Assembly: GCA_036479115.1 (NCBI GenBank)
Contig: JAZGFD010000186.1
Location: 1-45,951, forward strand
Reading direction: 5' to 3'
Origin: UBA7328 sp036479115
GTDB lineage: Bacteria; Bacteroidota; Bacteroidia; Chitinophagales; Saprospiraceae
DNA: 45,951 bases
The notes under the pieces were generated by a model. It did not search any database. It worked only from the letters and a program-made list of their open reading frames with translations, and was not told the DNA's origin. Of the stretch, positions 8,977-15,684 are shown one piece after another (positions within the stretch are counted from its first letter, which is position 1; each line of letters begins with the position of its first letter). The translations under genes and the position numbers were made by a program.

Positions 8977-9877
8977 TCCAATCTATTCCTTTTCTCAATA
9001 AATCTTGCGTTTTGTTTTCTAATGAATCAGGTTTTGTTTGATGGTTATATTCCCAATTTGCCTCGGGAGGCAAACTCATTAGTATAGACTCTATACGACC
9101 AGATGTCTCTAAACCAAACTTAGTCCCTCTGTCGTAAATAAGATTAAATTCAACATACCTTCCTCTTCTTATTTTTTGCCATTTCTCTTCTTCTGGTGTG
9201 TATTTTTTAAGGTAATTAAGCTTAAATAAATGACTGTATACAGGAATGAATGAAGATCCAATATCTTTTACAAATTTCCAAATATCCGTTTTATCTCTAC
9301 CTTCCCGACCCCCTAATTTGTCAAAAAAAATGCCTCCAATTCCTCGTGTTTGATTCCTATGAGGAAGAAAAAAATAATCATCTGCCCATTTTTTATATTC
9401 TTGGTAAGCTTGATCAGAAAAGCGATCACATTTGGATTTTAGATGATGGTGCAAGAATGTTGCCTCTTTCACATTTACAAAATGTGGTGTCACATCAATA
9501 CCACCTCCAAACCACCATACGGAATCATTAAGTTCAAAATACCGTACGTTCATATGAATAATGGGGACCCAAGGGTTTTTAGGATGCAAAACTATAGACA
9601 CTCCTGTTGCTAAAAATTCGCCATGAGGAATATCCAATTTTTTTGCCATTATTTCTGGCATATCGCCATGAACTTCAGAAAAGTTAACACCTCCTTTTTC
9701 GATATGTTGCCCTTTGATTATTCTAGTTCGGCCTCCTCCTCCTCCTTCCCTATTCCAAAGGTCTTGGTGAAAACGGCCTTTTTCATCTAAAGCCTCAAGA
9801 GAATTACAAATGTCATCCTGAAGGCTTTTAAACCAATTGACTATATCTGCTTTATCTACTGATACATTACTGTCCAT
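8957..9877 (-). CDS. hemF: Oxygen-dependent coproporphyrinogen III oxidase
   Basis: A 306-residue enzyme, the usual length for HemF. It converts coproporphyrinogen III to protoporphyrinogen IX with oxygen, in the cytosol, as a late step of haem synthesis. Family motifs are visible: the glycine run in NREGGGGGRTR, VNFSEVHG, WWFGGGIDVTP, HHHLKSKCD, GIGGIFFDKLG and RRGRYVEFNL. It follows the ArsC-like gene with an 11-bp overlap and fsa before it, so the three are probably one transcript. The 3' end overlaps the convergent lipoprotein gene by 20 bp. Confidence 0.96.
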   Translation of the reverse strand: MDSNVSVDKADIVNWFKSLQDDICNSLEALDEKGRFHQDLWNREGGGGGRTRIIKGQHIEKGGVNFSEVHGDMPEIMAKKLDIPHGEFLATGVSIVLHPKNPWVPIIHMNVRYFELNDSVWWFGGGIDVTPHFVNVKEATFLHHHLKSKCDRFSDQAYQEYKKWADDYFFLPHRNQTRGIGGIFFDKLGGREGRDKTDIWKFVKDIGSSFIPVYSHLFKLNYLKKYTPEEEKWQKIRRGRYVEFNLIYDRGTKFGLETSGRIESILMSLPPEANWEYNHQTKPDSLENKTQDLLRKGIDWINYKEA

Positions 9878-10223
9878 TTATCTCAATTGCAGCAGCTACT
9901 ACTTTCTTACTATTTCCTACAAACACTTTATTTCCTATCTGAATGACTGGCCTCTTAAGAAATGTATATTCTGATGTGATCAATTCGGCCATTTCTTCTT
10001 GACTTAATTGTTTTAGTTGCAAGCCCATAGCTCTATATTTCATTGCTCTTTTACTAAAAAAATCATCATAAGTCCCTCTTAATAAAGCCACCAAATCATC
10101 CAAATCACTGCGTAGAATTCCCCATTGTTTGATATCGATCATTTCAAAACTCGATGTATCGCCTAATTCTTTAATTATCCTGCTACAGGTGGAACATGTA
10201 GACAAATACCAAATACGTTTCAT
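9867..10223 (-). CDS. ArsC/Spx-family thioredoxin-fold protein
   Basis: A 118-residue protein with the ArsC-family layout. The N-terminal YLSTCSTCSR segment places C10 and C13 at the active-site turn, and KRPVIQIGNKVFVG near residues 90-103 is the conserved second half of the fold. True arsenate reductases usually have a single catalytic cysteine in a CTTC or CxxxR context; here there are two cysteines in a CxxC arrangement, so arsenate reduction is not certain and a general thiol-redox role is equally possible. It lies 3 bp after fsa and overlaps hemF by 11 bp. Confidence 0.8.
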   Translation of the reverse strand: MKRIWYLSTCSTCSRIIKELGDTSSFEMIDIKQWGILRSDLDDLVALLRGTYDDFFSKRAMKYRAMGLQLKQLSQEEMAELITSEYTFLKRPVIQIGNKVFVGNSKKVVAAAIEINGQ

Positions 10224-10226
10224 CAG

Positions 10227-10883
10227 CTAGGTATTGCCTTTTTTATAATCGGTTAAAAACTGCTCTAGGCCTATGTCTGTTAATGGGTGTTTGAGTAACC
10301 CTAAAATTGAGCTCAATGGACAAGTAGCTATATCAGCCCCTGCCATGGCGGAATCTACAATGTGTTTAGGGTTTCTAATAGACGCTGCAAGAATCTCAGT
10401 CATGTAACCCTGTATTGCATAAAGTTCGGCAATCTGAGCTATTAGTTCTATTCCATCCCAAGATATGTCATCTATCCTGCCTATAAATGGTGATATATAT
10501 GATGCACCTGCTTTAGCAGCTAGGATAGCTTGTCCTGCCGAAAACACCAATGTACAATTTGTGCGTATTCCGTTGTCCGTAAACCATCTGATTGCCTTTA
10601 CTCCATCTTTTATCATAGGTACTTTCACAACGATATTAGGGGCAATTTCAGCTAACTTTTTACCTTCTTCAATTATTCCTTCAAAATCAGTAGAGATAAC
10701 TTCTGCACTCACGTCACCATCAACGATTTTACATATTTTAGCATAGTGGTTTCTAATATTTTCAGCACCAGTAATGCCCTCTTTAGCCATTAATGAAGGG
10801 TTAGTAGTTACACCATCAAGTATGCCTAAATCTTTGGCTTCTTTTATTTGATCAAGAGAAGCAGTGTCAACAAAAAATTTCAT
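10227..10883 (-). CDS. fsa: Transaldolase / fructose-6-phosphate aldolase family
   Basis: A 218-residue protein, the length of the small transaldolase subfamily (FSA and TalC). The conserved TTNPSL is at 26-31 and the Schiff-base lysine is K87 in VVKVPM. The family transfers or condenses three-carbon units in sugar phosphate metabolism in the cytosol. Whether it acts as a true transaldolase or as an aldolase cannot be decided from motifs alone. It is the first gene of the fsa-arsC-like-hemF group and has a good -7 promoter element just upstream. Confidence 0.92.
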   Translation of the reverse strand: MKFFVDTASLDQIKEAKDLGILDGVTTNPSLMAKEGITGAENIRNHYAKICKIVDGDVSAEVISTDFEGIIEEGKKLAEIAPNIVVKVPMIKDGVKAIRWFTDNGIRTNCTLVFSAGQAILAAKAGASYISPFIGRIDDISWDGIELIAQIAELYAIQGYMTEILAASIRNPKHIVDSAMAGADIATCPLSSILGLLKHPLTDIGLEQFLTDYKKGNT

Positions 10884-10903
10884 AGGAGATTCTAGTTTTT
10901 GCG

Positions 10904-10911
10904 CAAATATA
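10904..10911 (-). promoter_or_regulatory. Candidate -7 promoter element of the fsa operon
   Basis: On the minus strand this reads TATATTTG, an exact match to the Bacteroidota TAnnTTTG element, 20 bp before the fsa ATG. A clear -33 TTG is not seen, so the call rests on the -7 match and position. Confidence 0.45.
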
Positions 10912-11191
10912 GAGGAATATTAATATATGGATTTGGTGATATTTTGTATCTGACCTAGGCAAAGGTTCCTATGAATAGCCACAACTATAGACGGGGCTCT
11001 CTAAGGTCATGCAGATTCAAAAGTTTCCAATGGCTGACGTCAATTTTATCCTTGATCGAGAATTTTTTAAAAAAAATGAAGATATCGTAAAAAAAACATT
11101 TTTTTGACTTTTAATGTGTTCTCTTTAACCACTATATTCAACTTAATTTTAAATGCATAAGACACATTTTGGAATAACTCGAGCAAGTATT
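10912..11191. other. Intergenic stretch without recognised features
   Basis: The stretch between the fsa promoter and the first family A element is A+T-rich with long A and T runs. I see no open frame with a recognisable product, no tRNA-like fold and no member of the repeat families. Confidence 0.5.
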
Positions 11192-11372
11192 GAGCCTTCT
11201 CCGCAAACTCGCAAAATCAAAAAAAAATTACTTCGATAAGCTCTGCATAAAGCATTTGGCGAATTTTACATTTTTCTCAATTCGCTGATACTCAGGCATT
11301 ACCGAGTCTCCAAAAATGCAAATTTCATCCAAAATTTCCCATTTCATAAAATTCGTCAGCTTTCGTTCAGAC
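11192..11372 (-). mobile_element. Family A element, variant end (A1)
   Basis: About 181 bp of non-coding sequence related to the family A elements. It starts GAGCCTTCTCCG and carries the family core GCTGATACTCAGGCATTACC; the other end is the variant form ending GTTCAGAC. The flanks AGTATT (left) and ACTATT (right) agree at 5 of 6 positions, which fits a worn 6-bp target duplication but may be chance. The strand given is the orientation relative to the complete copies at 13989 and 21177, which are called plus. Confidence 0.65.
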
Positions 11373-11465
11373 ACTATTTACAGATAAAAATTGAAAATAC
11401 ATAAAGACAGAGAGTGCCTAATTAATAAAGCAGTGAAGAGGAGGGAAAAGAACAGAAATAAAAAT

Positions 11466-11553
11466 GAGGCGTCACACCAAACCGCTACAACTTTTTACCC
11501 TTGCTGTGTTTCCACCCTGGGGGAGTTCAAAAGGAGCTGGCCGTGTGAGCCTC
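11466..11553 (-). ncRNA. ffs: Signal recognition particle RNA (small bacterial type)
   Basis: On the minus strand the sequence contains the Bacteroidota form of the SRP RNA apical domain: GAACTCCCCCAGG, a GTG-GAAA-CAC tetraloop hairpin, then AGCAAGGGTAA. The outer ends pair well: GAGGC followed by TCACAC at the 5' end pairs with GTGTGA and GCCTC at the 3' end with one bulged C. This RNA binds Ffh and directs membrane proteins to the secretion machinery. A promoter match lies directly upstream (see 11558-11589), and the 3' end is followed by a T-rich run. The exact ends are estimated from the stem. Confidence 0.88.
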
Positions 11554-11557
11554 GCCA

Positions 11558-11589
11558 CAAAAGTAATCCCTTTGTGAATTGAAACACAA
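11558..11589 (-). promoter_or_regulatory. Promoter of the SRP RNA gene
   Basis: On the minus strand TACTTTTG (11558-11565) is an exact match to the Bacteroidota -7 element TAnnTTTG. A TTG lies 21 bp upstream, at the expected -33 position. The RNA 5' end inferred independently from base pairing falls 5 bases downstream of the -7 element. Confidence 0.7.
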
Positions 11590-11689
11590 CTTTTAACCTT
11601 AAAAATTATCAAATCATTTTTATAACTTCTCATGTGGCGTGCTATTGAGGAGAGAAATTGCTATTGTATTGCTAGACAATGCTCATTTA

Positions 11690-12105
11690 TTTCTATTATC
11701 ATTGTCTTAGATTTGTTGATGCTTGAGTATCAACAGTTTGAAAAAGAAGATAAGATCTAGTGGTGTCCGACTAAACCTAAAAAAGACTATTTTCTCAAGA
11801 AATTCCCTCTGCAAACTACTTTTTGTCCAATAGCAGGGTATCTACTGCTAAAAACCAAAAAAAGAATCATTTGGCTGTCCGATAAAGTTGTAAAAAGATC
11901 ATTAATAAGCTAACACCATCCATATAAGCACCCCAGTTTATCCTAAGTAATCCATATTACTATCAAATGATCAAAATCAGCTGTCCGACTAAATGAATTC
12001 AACTAAAAAACTTACTCGGACATCATTAGATAAGATCACTAAAAGATTTATGCAGAGCTTGTCGAATTAAAAATTTTAGATTTTTAATGTTTTCGGAGAA
12101 GGTTC
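11690..12105 (+). mobile_element. Family A element interrupted by family B (A2)
   Basis: Family A sequence is split in two. The left piece carries the core TGATGCTTGAGTATCA (about 11717-11732); the right piece (12038-12105) carries the GCAGAGCTTGTCGAA block and ends TTTTCGGAGAAGGTTC, the mirror of the left end of A1. Between them sits a complete family B element flanked by the 9-bp duplication GATAAGATC. The outer left end of this copy is too worn to place exactly. Confidence 0.65.
11749..12037 (+). mobile_element. Family B MITE with 9-bp target duplication (B1)
   Basis: The element proper is 11758-12028 (271 bp). Its ends are inverted repeats: TAGTGGTGTCCGACTAA on the left against TAATGATGTCCGAGTAA read inward from the right (14 of 17 identical). 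It is flanked by perfect 9-bp direct repeats GATAAGATC (11749-11757 and 12029-12037). No open frame of useful length lies inside, so it is non-autonomous. The 9-bp duplication and end sequence would suit an IS4-like partner, but this is inference; no such transposase is in the window. Confidence 0.85.
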
Positions 12106-12106
12106 A

Positions 12107-12144
12107 CAATTGTATGTACTACAAGCAATTGTATGTACTACAAG
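12107..12144. repeat. Perfect 19-bp tandem duplication
   Basis: CAATTGTATGTACTACAAG occurs twice without a gap (12107-12125 and 12126-12144), just outside the right end of the interrupted family A element. It is probably a slippage or repair scar. Confidence 0.8.
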
Positions 12145-12154
12145 CTCCATACCC

Positions 12155-12347
12155 CTATGCCCTAAATCGTTGACCACTATTGTTGACCTTAACATCTCTT
12201 TGCAAACGAGGAAATTCTTTTTGCACTAAGCGGAAACTCCTTCCTTTAAGTTGATTTAATATAGCACTAACCCCTATTAAAGTACGAGGCCTATACCAAT
12301 TTTTAAGGCCAATAAATAGCAAAATTATAGCAACAAAAGAGTCTTTT
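12155..12347 (-). other. Open reading frame remnant after rluA
   Basis: On the minus strand, in the +1 frame relative to the end of rluA, an open stretch of about 64 codons runs to a TAG at 12155-12157. It is open from inside the rluA 3' end but has no ATG; an upstream ATG in that frame is followed at once by TAA. The translation has a hydrophobic segment and then a basic part with GLKNWYRPRTL and LNQLKGRSFRL, not low-complexity. I do not recognise the family. It may be the tail of a broken gene, possibly of a mobile element, or chance. Confidence 0.25.
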
Positions 12348-13073
12348 TTAGAATAAAGTGATGCCCCCGCAGAAGTTACTCTTTTTTTTAAGCCAGTTAT
12401 TTACATGCAGCCATTCATCACTTTGAGGAAGGGAAGCTTCAATTTTTATACTTTTAAGTGATACGGGATGCACAAATGCTATTGATTTACTGTGTAAACA
12501 GATAGACTTATCATTATTAGGTAGTGGGTATCCATACTTCAAATCCCCAACAATTTTTGCTCCTTTTAATCCAAACTGGGCTCTTATTTGATGTTTTCTC
12601 CCAGTTTTTAATTGTATTTCATAAAGAGACGTACTTCCAAACTTCGCTAATTCCTGATAATCCAGTTCTGCTCTTTTGGCTTTGCCATGAGGAGAAGTGT
12701 GACAAATAACCTTATTTGCTTGTTCTTTTTTTTCTATATAATTTATAAGAGTGCCACCAGAAGAAAGGCTAGAAGAAGAAGCCAATGCCCAATAAGTCTT
12801 TGTAAGCTCTCTTTTAGCAAATATTTGAGTCATTCTGCTCAATGCTTTACTTGTTCGTGCATATACTATACACCCTGATGTAGGCCTATCCAGTCTATGT
12901 ATCACTCCCACAAACACTTTTCCTGGCTTATGATATTCTTTTTTCAAGTAGGATTTCACTTCTTCTGATAATGGCACATCACCAGTATTATCCCCTTGCA
13001 CCAATATGCCTGCTGGCTTATTCAGAATAATAAGATGATTGTCCTCATATAAAATGCAATTCTTCAATTTCAT
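12348..13073 (-). CDS. RluA-family 23S rRNA/tRNA pseudouridine synthase
   Basis: A 241-residue enzyme of the RluA family that isomerises uridine to pseudouridine in RNA. The catalytic motif VIHRLDRPTSG places the nucleophile at D62; further family motifs are ILNKPAGILVQ (16-26) and LKTGRKHQIRAQF. There is no N-terminal S4 domain, so it is the short, catalytic-domain-only form. Which RNA position it modifies cannot be told from the sequence. It is a single gene inside the repeat island, divergent from the first small-RNA-like unit at 13133. Confidence 0.92.
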   Translation of the reverse strand: MKLKNCILYEDNHLIILNKPAGILVQGDNTGDVPLSEEVKSYLKKEYHKPGKVFVGVIHRLDRPTSGCIVYARTSKALSRMTQIFAKRELTKTYWALASSSSLSSGGTLINYIEKKEQANKVICHTSPHGKAKRAELDYQELAKFGSTSLYEIQLKTGRKHQIRAQFGLKGAKIVGDLKYGYPLPNNDKSICLHSKSIAFVHPVSLKSIKIEASLPQSDEWLHVNNWLKKKSNFCGGITLF

Positions 13074-13110
13074 TTTAACATATTAATTTATATTTATATA
13101 TGTTATCATA

Positions 13111-13215
13111 TTGCGTTTATGAATAATATGTTTATATTTGTACCAGTGTAAGTTTTGGTTATTAAATTGTAAAATTCGTTTTTGCTCGTTGAAAAGTCAA
13201 CGGGCATTTTTTTTT
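13111..13215 (+). ncRNA. Candidate small RNA unit 1: promoter, short transcript, terminator
   Basis: A TTG (13111-13113), 19 bp, and TATATTTG (13133-13140) form an exact Bacteroidota promoter. About 40 bases after the expected start comes a strong terminator: a 10-bp stem (TGCTCGTTGA at 13183-13192, TCAACGGGCA at 13197-13206), a 4-base loop and nine Ts (13207-13215). The transcript would be about 70 nt and contains no ATG. The block AGTTTTGGTTATTAAAT (13151-13167) recurs exactly in the second unit at 13495. No known RNA family was recognised. Confidence 0.6.
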
Positions 13216-13259
13216 ACATTCCTCACTCCTGTTTTTCACAATAAATCTTGAGTCCACTC

Positions 13260-13351
13260 TGAAAACTTAGGCATCACCGAATCTCCAAAAAATGCAAAAT
13301 TCATCCAAAACAATTTTTTTTATGAAAAATGTTAGTTTCCAGAGTAGACTC
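13260..13351 (-). mobile_element. Family A MITE, internally deleted, 6-bp target duplication (A3)
   Basis: A 92-bp short form. Left end GAGTCCACTCTGAAAAC and right end (read inward) GAGTCTACTCTGGAAAC agree at 15 of 17 positions. Perfect 6-bp direct repeats AATCTT flank it at 13254-13259 and 13352-13357. Compared with the 160-bp copies it lacks one side of the interior but keeps both ends. Confidence 0.85.
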
Positions 13352-13474
13352 AATCTTTCCAATAATTTCCTTTTGATGGAATAAATCGACTTCCAATACT
13401 TTATATATTTCACATCTTATCATATCTACTATTCTATAGGTAGTACACACATTAAATATTTTTGGCATAGTATT

Positions 13475-13553
13475 TGAATTTGCTAGTGCATATGAGTTTT
13501 GGTTATTAAATGAGTAATGCCCTAGTATTCGTCGTACTAGGGTGTTTTTTTTT
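13475..13553 (+). ncRNA. Candidate small RNA unit 2, paralogous to unit 1
   Basis: The same layout as the unit at 13111: a weaker -7 candidate TGAATTTG (13475-13482), the shared 17-base block AGTTTTGGTTATTAAAT (13495-13511), and a terminator with a perfect 8-bp stem (CCCTAGTA at 13520-13527, TACTAGGG at 13535-13542) followed by nine Ts (13545-13553). The terminator stems of the two units differ in sequence while the block before them is identical. A five-codon frame (M-S-F-G-Y-stop) begins at 13492 here but lacks a start in unit 1, so a peptide is less likely than an RNA. Confidence 0.5.
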
Positions 13554-13724
13554 GTAATTTATGAAATCCCAAGGTATAAACATTATACTTCTCGCTCAAT
13601 TCACTTTTGTTTGTAATTAACAACGCTACCCAAAGAGCAAAAGTGAGGCCATAAATCCAGATTGCTATTTGAGGCATTGCAGAGCTATAGCGAAAAAAAG
13701 AACTGAAATATGGTATATAAAGAA

Positions 13725-14178
13725 CTTTTTTAGTAGTGGTATCCGACTAAACCTAAAAAAGGCTATTTTCTCAAGAAATTCCCTCTGCAAACTACTTTTT
13801 GTCCAATAGCAGGGTGTCTATTGCTAAAAACTAAAAAAAGAATCATTTGGCTGTCCGATAAAGTTTTAAAAAGGTCATTAATAAGCTAACACCATCCATA
13901 TAAGCACCCCTTTTTATCCTAAGTAGTCATATTACTATCAAATGATCAAAATCAGCTGTCCGACTAAATGAATTCAACTAAAAAACTTGAGTCCACTCCG
14001 GAAACAGACATTTTTCACAAAATGAGTTGTTTTGGATGAGATTTACATTTGTTGAGATTCGGTGATGCCTGAGTATCAGCTAATTGAAAAAAATATAAAG
14101 ATCGCCAAAAGAGACTTTTTTTATTTTGTGTGTTTCCGGAGTAGGCTCAAACTTACTCCGACACCATTACTTTTTAAG
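13725..14178 (+). mobile_element. Family B MITE with 9-bp duplication, itself interrupted by A (B2)
   Basis: The element runs 13734-14169. Left end TAGTGGTATCCGACTAA and right end (read inward) TAATGGTGTCGGAGTAA agree at 13 of 17 positions. The flanks CTTTTTTAG (13725-13733) and CTTTTTAAG (14170-14178) differ at one of 9 positions. Subtracting the inserted family A element and its duplicated 6 bp leaves 270 bp, matching the 271 bp of B1. Confidence 0.85.
13983..14154 (+). mobile_element. Family A MITE, full length, inserted in B2 (A4)
   Basis: The element proper is 13989-14148 (160 bp). The ends are inverted: GAGTCCACTCCGGAAACA against GAGCCTACTCCGGAAACA (16 of 18). It is flanked by perfect AAACTT repeats (13983-13988 and 14149-14154). 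The uninterrupted B1 copy supplies the empty site: there the sequence runs AACTAAAAAACTTACTC with a single AAACTT. This is direct evidence for insertion with a 6-bp target duplication. Confidence 0.92.
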
Positions 14179-14259
14179 ACTAAAATTGGCTCCACCTGAG
14201 TAGTTACTACCTAATAATAGTTGCGATCAGTCATTGCGTAATATTCAAAGCAATGCCGT

Positions 14260-15678
14260 CTATAAATTAAGCTCTAATCCTATTTTTTTTCCCTTGTCTA
14301 TCATAAATGCTAAAGCTGCTTCATAATCATTTGGGATATCACCATCTAAGATGGCTTCTCTTATTGCATTTTTAATTGTTCCCACTTCTTTACTTGGGGG
14401 AATATTAAATGTACTCATAATCAATTCTCCACTTATTGGAGGTTGCCAATTGCGCAAATGATCTCTTTCTTCCACTTCTACTATTCGTTCTTTAACGAAG
14501 TCATAATTCTTTTTGTATCGCTCTACTTTACTTTTGTTTTTACTCGTAATATCGGCATTGCAAAGCACCAACAATTTATCCAAATCATCCCCAGCATCAA
14601 AAATCAACCGTCTAATTGCAGAATCGGTTACTATTTCTTTGGTTAAACTGATGGGCCGCTGATGAAGGGCAACCATTTTTTGAACAAATTTCATTTTATT
14701 GTCTAAAGGAAGTCGCATTCTTTTGAATAGTTTAGGAACCATACGCTCCCCTATCACCTCATGACCATGAAATGTCCAACCCATGTCTTCAAGGTAACGT
14801 TTTGATCTAGGTTTGCCAATATCATGAAGTATCGCTGCCCATCTCAGCCAATAGTCGTTGCTTACTTCACAAAGATTGTCCAGAACTTGAAGGGTATGGT
14901 AGAAATTATCCTTATGTCCTCTTCCATCTTTATATTCTATTCCTTTTAGAGCCGTCAATTCGGGTAAAAACTCTTGAAGCAATCCGCTTTCTTCGAGCAT
15001 AATAAAGCCAACAGACGGTTTTGGATCTCTAATAATTTTAGACAATTCGCCTTGTATTCTCTCCTCACTAATAATCTCCAATCGATAGCTGTTACATTTC
15101 AATCCTTCCCAAGTATTCGCTTCTATTTCAAAATCCAACTGGGTAGCAAATCTTATTGCCCTCATCATGCGCAAAGGGTCGTCAGAGAATGTTTTATTGG
15201 GTTCTAAAGGTGTCCTAATAATTTTATTTTTTAAGTCCAACAACCCATTAAATGGGTCTATTACTTCACCAAATTTTTCTTCAGTAAGATCTACAGCCAA
15301 TGCATTAATGGTAAAATCTCTTCTGTTTTGATCATCTTCTAAAGTGCCATCTTCTACTACAGGATTTCGCGAATCATGACTATAGGATTCTTTTCGTGCG
15401 CCTACAAATTCTAATTCGAGATTACCATAAGTTAACATGGCTGTACCAAACCTTTTGAATATTGTAACATTAGTACCTAGTTCCAAAAGTTCCGCTACTT
15501 TTTGAGCCAGTGCGATGCCACTGCCTACACATACTACATCAATATCTTTAGAATCTCGATCAAGAAAACGATCTCTCACAAACCCACCTATTAAAAAAGT
15601 TGGACATCCCAATGACCGTCCCGCTTTTGCAATAATGTTAATTATTTTTTGTTCGTGATTTAAAAATTGAAACTGCAC
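14260..15678 (-). CDS. cca: CCA tRNA nucleotidyltransferase with HD domain
   Basis: A 472-residue enzyme that adds or repairs the 3' CCA of tRNA. The nucleotidyltransferase domain shows GGFVRDRFL (31-39), the metal-binding D45 and D47 in KDIDVV, RRDFTINAL (119-127) and DDPLRMMRAIRFA (166-178). A C-terminal HD domain follows with the HD pair at 285-286 in ILHDIGKP, which in this family gives phosphohydrolase activity. The gene starts 6 bp after dusB ends and is the last of lysC-dusB-cca. A poly(A) polymerase is the other member of this superfamily, but the Bacteroidota HD-type layout fits CCA addition. Confidence 0.92.
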   Translation of the reverse strand: MQFQFLNHEQKIINIIAKAGRSLGCPTFLIGGFVRDRFLDRDSKDIDVVCVGSGIALAQKVAELLELGTNVTIFKRFGTAMLTYGNLELEFVGARKESYSHDSRNPVVEDGTLEDDQNRRDFTINALAVDLTEEKFGEVIDPFNGLLDLKNKIIRTPLEPNKTFSDDPLRMMRAIRFATQLDFEIEANTWEGLKCNSYRLEIISEERIQGELSKIIRDPKPSVGFIMLEESGLLQEFLPELTALKGIEYKDGRGHKDNFYHTLQVLDNLCEVSNDYWLRWAAILHDIGKPRSKRYLEDMGWTFHGHEVIGERMVPKLFKRMRLPLDNKMKFVQKMVALHQRPISLTKEIVTDSAIRRLIFDAGDDLDKLLVLCNADITSKNKSKVERYKKNYDFVKERIVEVEERDHLRNWQPPISGELIMSTFNIPPSKEVGTIKNAIREAILDGDIPNDYEAALAFMIDKGKKIGLELNL

Positions 15679-15684
15679 TTTCTA

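Larger units (their letters stand above)
13613..14207 (-). mobile_element. Family C element carrying a nested B element, which carries A (C1)
   Basis: Family C sequence in reverse orientation is present on both sides of a family B insertion: left of it a GCAGAGCTATAGCG block and a GAAATATGG block, right of it AAAATTGGCTCCACC and the terminal GAGTAGTTAC (ending 14207). Removing the B element and one 9-bp flank leaves about 150 bp, the size of other C copies. The outer left end near 13613 is poorly conserved. Confidence 0.75.

Noticed and set aside
11391..11582. A 63-codon plus-strand open frame
   Set aside because: It covers the SRP RNA gene on the other strand, and its translation has no protein-like pattern.
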